Origin: Rhizobium terricola
GTDB lineage: Bacteria > Pseudomonadota > Alphaproteobacteria > Rhizobiales > Rhizobiaceae
Direction of reading: 5' to 3'
Assembly (NCBI RefSeq): GCF_012927355.1
Contig: NZ_JABBGK010000005.1
Location: 1 to 64,000, forward strand
Length of the DNA stretch: 64,000 nucleotides
Position 1 is the first letter of the stretch. Each line of letters starts with the position of its first letter. Shown here piece by piece: positions 61,262-64,000 of this stretch. Below the pieces are notes generated by a model. The model did no database searches and was not told the origin of the DNA. It was given only the letters and a program-made list of their open reading frames with translations. A program made the translations under genes and the position numbers.

Positions 61262-62305
61262 TCAGGGCTTCGGCATCCATGCCGGCATGGCGACATCGGC
61301 ATGGGCAAACTGCGGCAGCTTCACGCCGAGCTCTTCCATGTTCTTGATGTCCTGATCGTTGAGATCCTTCTGGGTGATCAGCGTCGGGGGCACGATGACC
61401 TGCTTGCCCGGATCTTCGCCGGCCAGCAGCATGGCGAGCGAGCGCACGGAAACCTGGCCGACAACCGCCGGGTTCGTCGCCGCCGTGGCTACCCAGGCGG
61501 AACCGGGTTCGCGCATGGCAGCAATGTCGGAGGTCGAGATGTCGGCCGAGTAGATCTTGACGCTGGACGACAGGCCGGCTTCGTCGACGGCGATCTTCAC
61601 GCCCTTGGCGAACTCGTCATAGGGCGCGAACATCACGGTGATGTCCGGGTTGGCGGAGATGACCGAACGCGCCTGGTTGGCGACGGAGTTGGCGATCGGA
61701 TTGTCCATCGTGCCGAACTGGGCGGCCTCGTTGATGCCGGAATACTTGGCCTTGAACTCCTTCCAGGTCTCGTCGCGGCGGTCGAGAGGCGCGATGCCTG
61801 CCACGTAGACATAGCCGGCCTTGAAGCTCTCGCCATTGTCCTTGACGGCCTGCTCGAGGGCTAGGCGGGCGAGGTCGCGGTCGGACTGCTCGACCTGCGG
61901 GATCTTGTCGTTCTCGACATTGACGTCGAAGGCGACGACCTTGATGCCGGCGTCGACGGCGCGCTGGGCCGCTTCCTTCATGGATTCCGTCAGGCCGTGC
62001 TGGATGATGATGCCCTGAACGCCGAGCGCGATGGCCTGGTCGACCATGTCGGCCTGCAGGGCTGCGTCCTGACGGCTGTCGAAGACCTGAAGCTGGACGC
62101 CGAGCGCCTTGGCCTGCGCCTCCACGCCGGCGAGATAGGACTGGAAGAAGTCGCCGGTCGACAGATAGCGCACGAGCGCGATCTTCACGTCGCCGGGCTT
62201 GTCGAACGGCTTCGGCATATCGGCGGCAAGGGACGGTCCGGCAAATGCCGTCGCCGCCATCAGCCCAAGCGTCATCTTGCCCAGGGTTCTACGCGTAATA
62301 TTCAT
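61262..62305 (-). CDS. Sugar ABC transporter substrate-binding protein, CUT2 family
   Basis: A 347-residue periplasmic protein with a signal peptide (LGLMAATAFAGPSLAADMP) and the ribose-binding fold: KIALVRYLSTGDFFQSYLAG, GVQGIIIQHGLTESM, VVAFDVNVEN and KIYSADISTSDI. It binds a pentose or deoxy-sugar type ligand, judged by the neighbouring aldolase-dehydrogenase. It lies downstream of permease and ATPase in the same operon direction with its own Shine-Dalgarno. Confidence 0.9.
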   Translation of the reverse strand: MNITRRTLGKMTLGLMAATAFAGPSLAADMPKPFDKPGDVKIALVRYLSTGDFFQSYLAGVEAQAKALGVQLQVFDSRQDAALQADMVDQAIALGVQGIIIQHGLTESMKEAAQRAVDAGIKVVAFDVNVENDKIPQVEQSDRDLARLALEQAVKDNGESFKAGYVYVAGIAPLDRRDETWKEFKAKYSGINEAAQFGTMDNPIANSVANQARSVISANPDITVMFAPYDEFAKGVKIAVDEAGLSSSVKIYSADISTSDIAAMREPGSAWVATAATNPAVVGQVSVRSLAMLLAGEDPGKQVIVPPTLITQKDLNDQDIKNMEELGVKLPQFAHADVAMPAWMPKP

Positions 62306-62356
62306 GGTCTATCTCCTCCACTGGTGAACTTTCGTTATCCGCCGAGGCCTCCCGCC

Positions 62357-63406
62357 TCAGCGTTTGCCTCTTTTCGAGAGTGCAAAGGTGAATATCAGGG
62401 CGATGACGAGCACGGCGCCCTTGACGAAATCCTGTGTGTAGTAAGGTGCGTTCATCATCGTCAGGCCCTGCAGCAGGATGCCGACAAACAGCGCGCCGAT
62501 GGCCGTTCCGAAGGCATTCGGCTTAGCGGCGCCAAGCACCGCGAAACCGATGAGGGCCGCCGCGACGGCATCGAGAAGCAGGTTGTTGCCTGAGGCGATG
62601 TCACCGCGACCGAGACGGGCGGCCAGCAGGATGCCGCCAATCGAGGCGAAGACGCCGGAGATGATGTAGGCCGCGATCTTGTAGGCATTGACCGGCGCAC
62701 CGGCGAGGCTGGCGGCGCGCTCGTTGGAGCCGACGGCATACATCATGCGGCCGAACCTCGTATATTCGAGGAAGAACCAGATGACGATGGCCAGAACGAT
62801 CAGCACGACCACCGAAACCGGCACGAGGTTAGGCAGGATCAGATCGAAACGGTGGCGGCCGAGCGCCAGGAAGGCCGGGCTGAAGGCGCCGGTGGCCGTC
62901 GAGCCATCGGGCAGCGTCATGCCCGCCGCGATCGAGCGCCCCTCGGTCGGAATACGCTGCAGGCCGAGCAGCAGGAACATCATGCCGAGCGTCGCCAGAA
63001 GGTCCGGCACGCGCATATAGACAATGATGATGCCATTGATCAGGCCTACGAGCACGCCGACGGCAAGGCAGACGAGTGTCGCCGTCAGCGCATCGCCACC
63101 CATCACCACCATCACATAGGACGAGGCCATCATGGCCGTGGTGGCGACCGAGCCGATGGAAAGGTCGAAGCCGCCGACGACCAGCGTTGCCGTGACGCCG
63201 AGCGCCAGGATGCCGGTGATCGACACGGATTGCAGGATGAAGACCGCGCTCTGCGGCGAGGCGAAGCCGCCGGTCACAGCCGAGAAATAGAGCACCATGC
63301 CGGCAAGCAGTACGAGAAAGCCGTATTTGATCGCGGCTTCCCGGATATTCAAAGAGGCTGGCGGGACAATGCCATTGGCGGCGGATTTGCTCTGTTCACT
63401 CATCAT
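62357..63406 (-). CDS. Sugar ABC transporter permease, CUT2 (RbsC-like)
   Basis: A 349-residue membrane protein with about nine helices. Family marks are GILALGVTATLVVGGFDLSIGS and YAVGSNERAASLAGAPVNAYK, the ATPase contact loop. Its ATG overlaps the ATPase stop (ATGA), and the binding-protein gene follows after 51 bases. Confidence 0.92.
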   Translation of the reverse strand: MMSEQSKSAANGIVPPASLNIREAAIKYGFLVLLAGMVLYFSAVTGGFASPQSAVFILQSVSITGILALGVTATLVVGGFDLSIGSVATTAMMASSYVMVVMGGDALTATLVCLAVGVLVGLINGIIIVYMRVPDLLATLGMMFLLLGLQRIPTEGRSIAAGMTLPDGSTATGAFSPAFLALGRHRFDLILPNLVPVSVVVLIVLAIVIWFFLEYTRFGRMMYAVGSNERAASLAGAPVNAYKIAAYIISGVFASIGGILLAARLGRGDIASGNNLLLDAVAAALIGFAVLGAAKPNAFGTAIGALFVGILLQGLTMMNAPYYTQDFVKGAVLVIALIFTFALSKRGKR

Positions 63407-64000
63407 CGTGCGCTGACCTGTTGATAGAATTGCCCGGCGATCTCGGCGAGCAGCCGCTCGACATCGATGTCCGCATTGCGGTGCTCACCGACAATGGTCT
63501 GTTCCGACATCACCAGGATGCGGTCCGCGACCTCGAAGGCTTCGTCGAGTTCCGTCAGGAAAAGAATGGTGGAGCGCCCGGCGACGGAAGCACGCAACTT
63601 CTCGCCAATATCGCGACGGGCGGCGATGTCGACCCCCTGGAAGGGTTCGTCGAGGATCAGCAGGCGCGACGGCTCGGACAGCCAGCGGCCCACCATGACC
63701 TTCTGCTGATTGCCGCCCGACAGCGTCTGCATCTCATCGCGTTCGCCACGGCAGACGACGCCAAGGTCGGCAATCTGCCGGCGCGCCTTCGCCCTCTCCG
63801 CCCGGCGGCTGGCAATGCCGAGGGATGAAAGGCGCCGCAGGAATGGCAGGCTGATGTTTTCGTAGATATTGAAATCCGGCACGATGCCGCTGATCATGCG
63901 GTCCTTGGCAACGAGAAACACGCCGCGCGAGATCGCGTGTCTTGTGGTCTTTGGCGCGTAGCGCTGACCGTCGAGCATCATTTCGCCGGCAGCCGGCGCG
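63403..64000 (-). CDS. Sugar ABC transporter ATPase, CUT2 (RbsA-like), C-terminal part
   Basis: The reverse strand is open from the window end to 63403, giving about 199 residues of the second nucleotide-binding domain: RGVFLVAKDRMISGIVPDF, signature LSGGNQQKVMVGRWL, Walker B LLILDEPFQGVD and the D-loop/H region LFLTELDEAFEVADR. The usual switch His is not seen (TELDE rather than SELPE/SSE). The N-terminal half lies outside the window. Confidence 0.9.
   Translation of the reverse strand, partial: APAAGEMMLDGQRYAPKTTRHAISRGVFLVAKDRMISGIVPDFNIYENISLPFLRRLSSLGIASRRAERAKARRQIADLGVVCRGERDEMQTLSGGNQQKVMVGRWLSEPSRLLILDEPFQGVDIAARRDIGEKLRASVAGRSTILFLTELDEAFEVADRILVMSEQTIVGEHRNADIDVERLLAEIAGQFYQQVSAR

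Noticed and set aside
1..64000. CRISPR arrays, tRNA and rRNA genes
   Set aside because: No regularly spaced repeats, tRNA cloverleaf or rRNA sequence was recognised by eye.

Overview
The window looks like an accessory replicon (plasmid or chromid) or a genomic island of a denitrifying alphaproteobacterium, probably Rhizobiales. The evidence is high GC, alphaproteobacterial versions of NnrS, CcoNOQP, CobT and PaaX, rhizobial plasmid families (DUF1419 and DUF3991/Toprim remnants) and many decayed insertion sequences. Most genes concern low oxygen, nitrogen oxides, iron/haem and cobalamin.

Layout. 0-1.1 kb: start of narK and a divergent Crp/Fnr regulator. 1.1-3.1 kb: small membrane gene, IS3 remnant, P450 pseudogene. 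3.6-11.9 kb: TonB receptor, hemerythrin protein, NitT/TauT-type ABC transporter and two NnrS proteins. 12-17.6 kb: Rrf2 and Crp/Fnr regulators, cobalamin riboswitch-cobT, P450 broken by one stop codon, MOSC protein. 17.8-24.1 kb: CBS protein, 5-FCL, cystathionine synthase-like enzyme, LysR, TDT transporter, DUF488, carbonic anhydrase. 24.3-29.3 kb: NsrR with a 23-bp operator, ccoNOQP, two membrane proteins. 29.3-32 kb: histidine kinase, response regulator, DnrO-like protein. 32.3-36.5 kb: acyl-CoA ligase, AidB-like dehydrogenase, PaaX regulator. 36.6-39 kb: plasmid remnants, then a second riboswitch-cobT. 39-44.5 kb: FTR1 permease, pentaheme cytochrome c, b-type membrane protein and imelysin in one operon. 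44.8-50 kb: haem receptor, unknown secreted protein, ChuY-, HutX- and HutW-like genes for anaerobic haem use. 50.4-56 kb: RIC protein, broken Crp/Fnr, third riboswitch-cobT, intact P450, degenerate Rrf2. 56-58 kb: IS graveyard with two DUF6455 genes. 58-64 kb: SorC regulator, aldolase/dehydrogenase fusion and CUT2 sugar ABC transporter, a separate catabolic unit.

The strongest unifying signal is a 14-bp palindrome, TTG-N8-CAA (FNR/FixK/NnrR type), in front of narK, the TonB receptor, hemerythrin, the ABC-nnrS operon, all three riboswitch-cobT genes, both P450 promoters, carbonic anhydrase, the iron operon, hutW, RIC and a DUF6455 gene. Both Crp/Fnr proteins carry the E--SR recognition helix expected for this site. 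The window therefore reads as one dispersed anaerobic/NO regulon in which an unusual P450, cobalamin lower-ligand attachment, haem salvage and a cytochrome-linked iron permease are co-controlled. The three-fold cobT/P450 cassette and the multihaem iron operon are the best candidates for undescribed biology. All motif work was done by eye.
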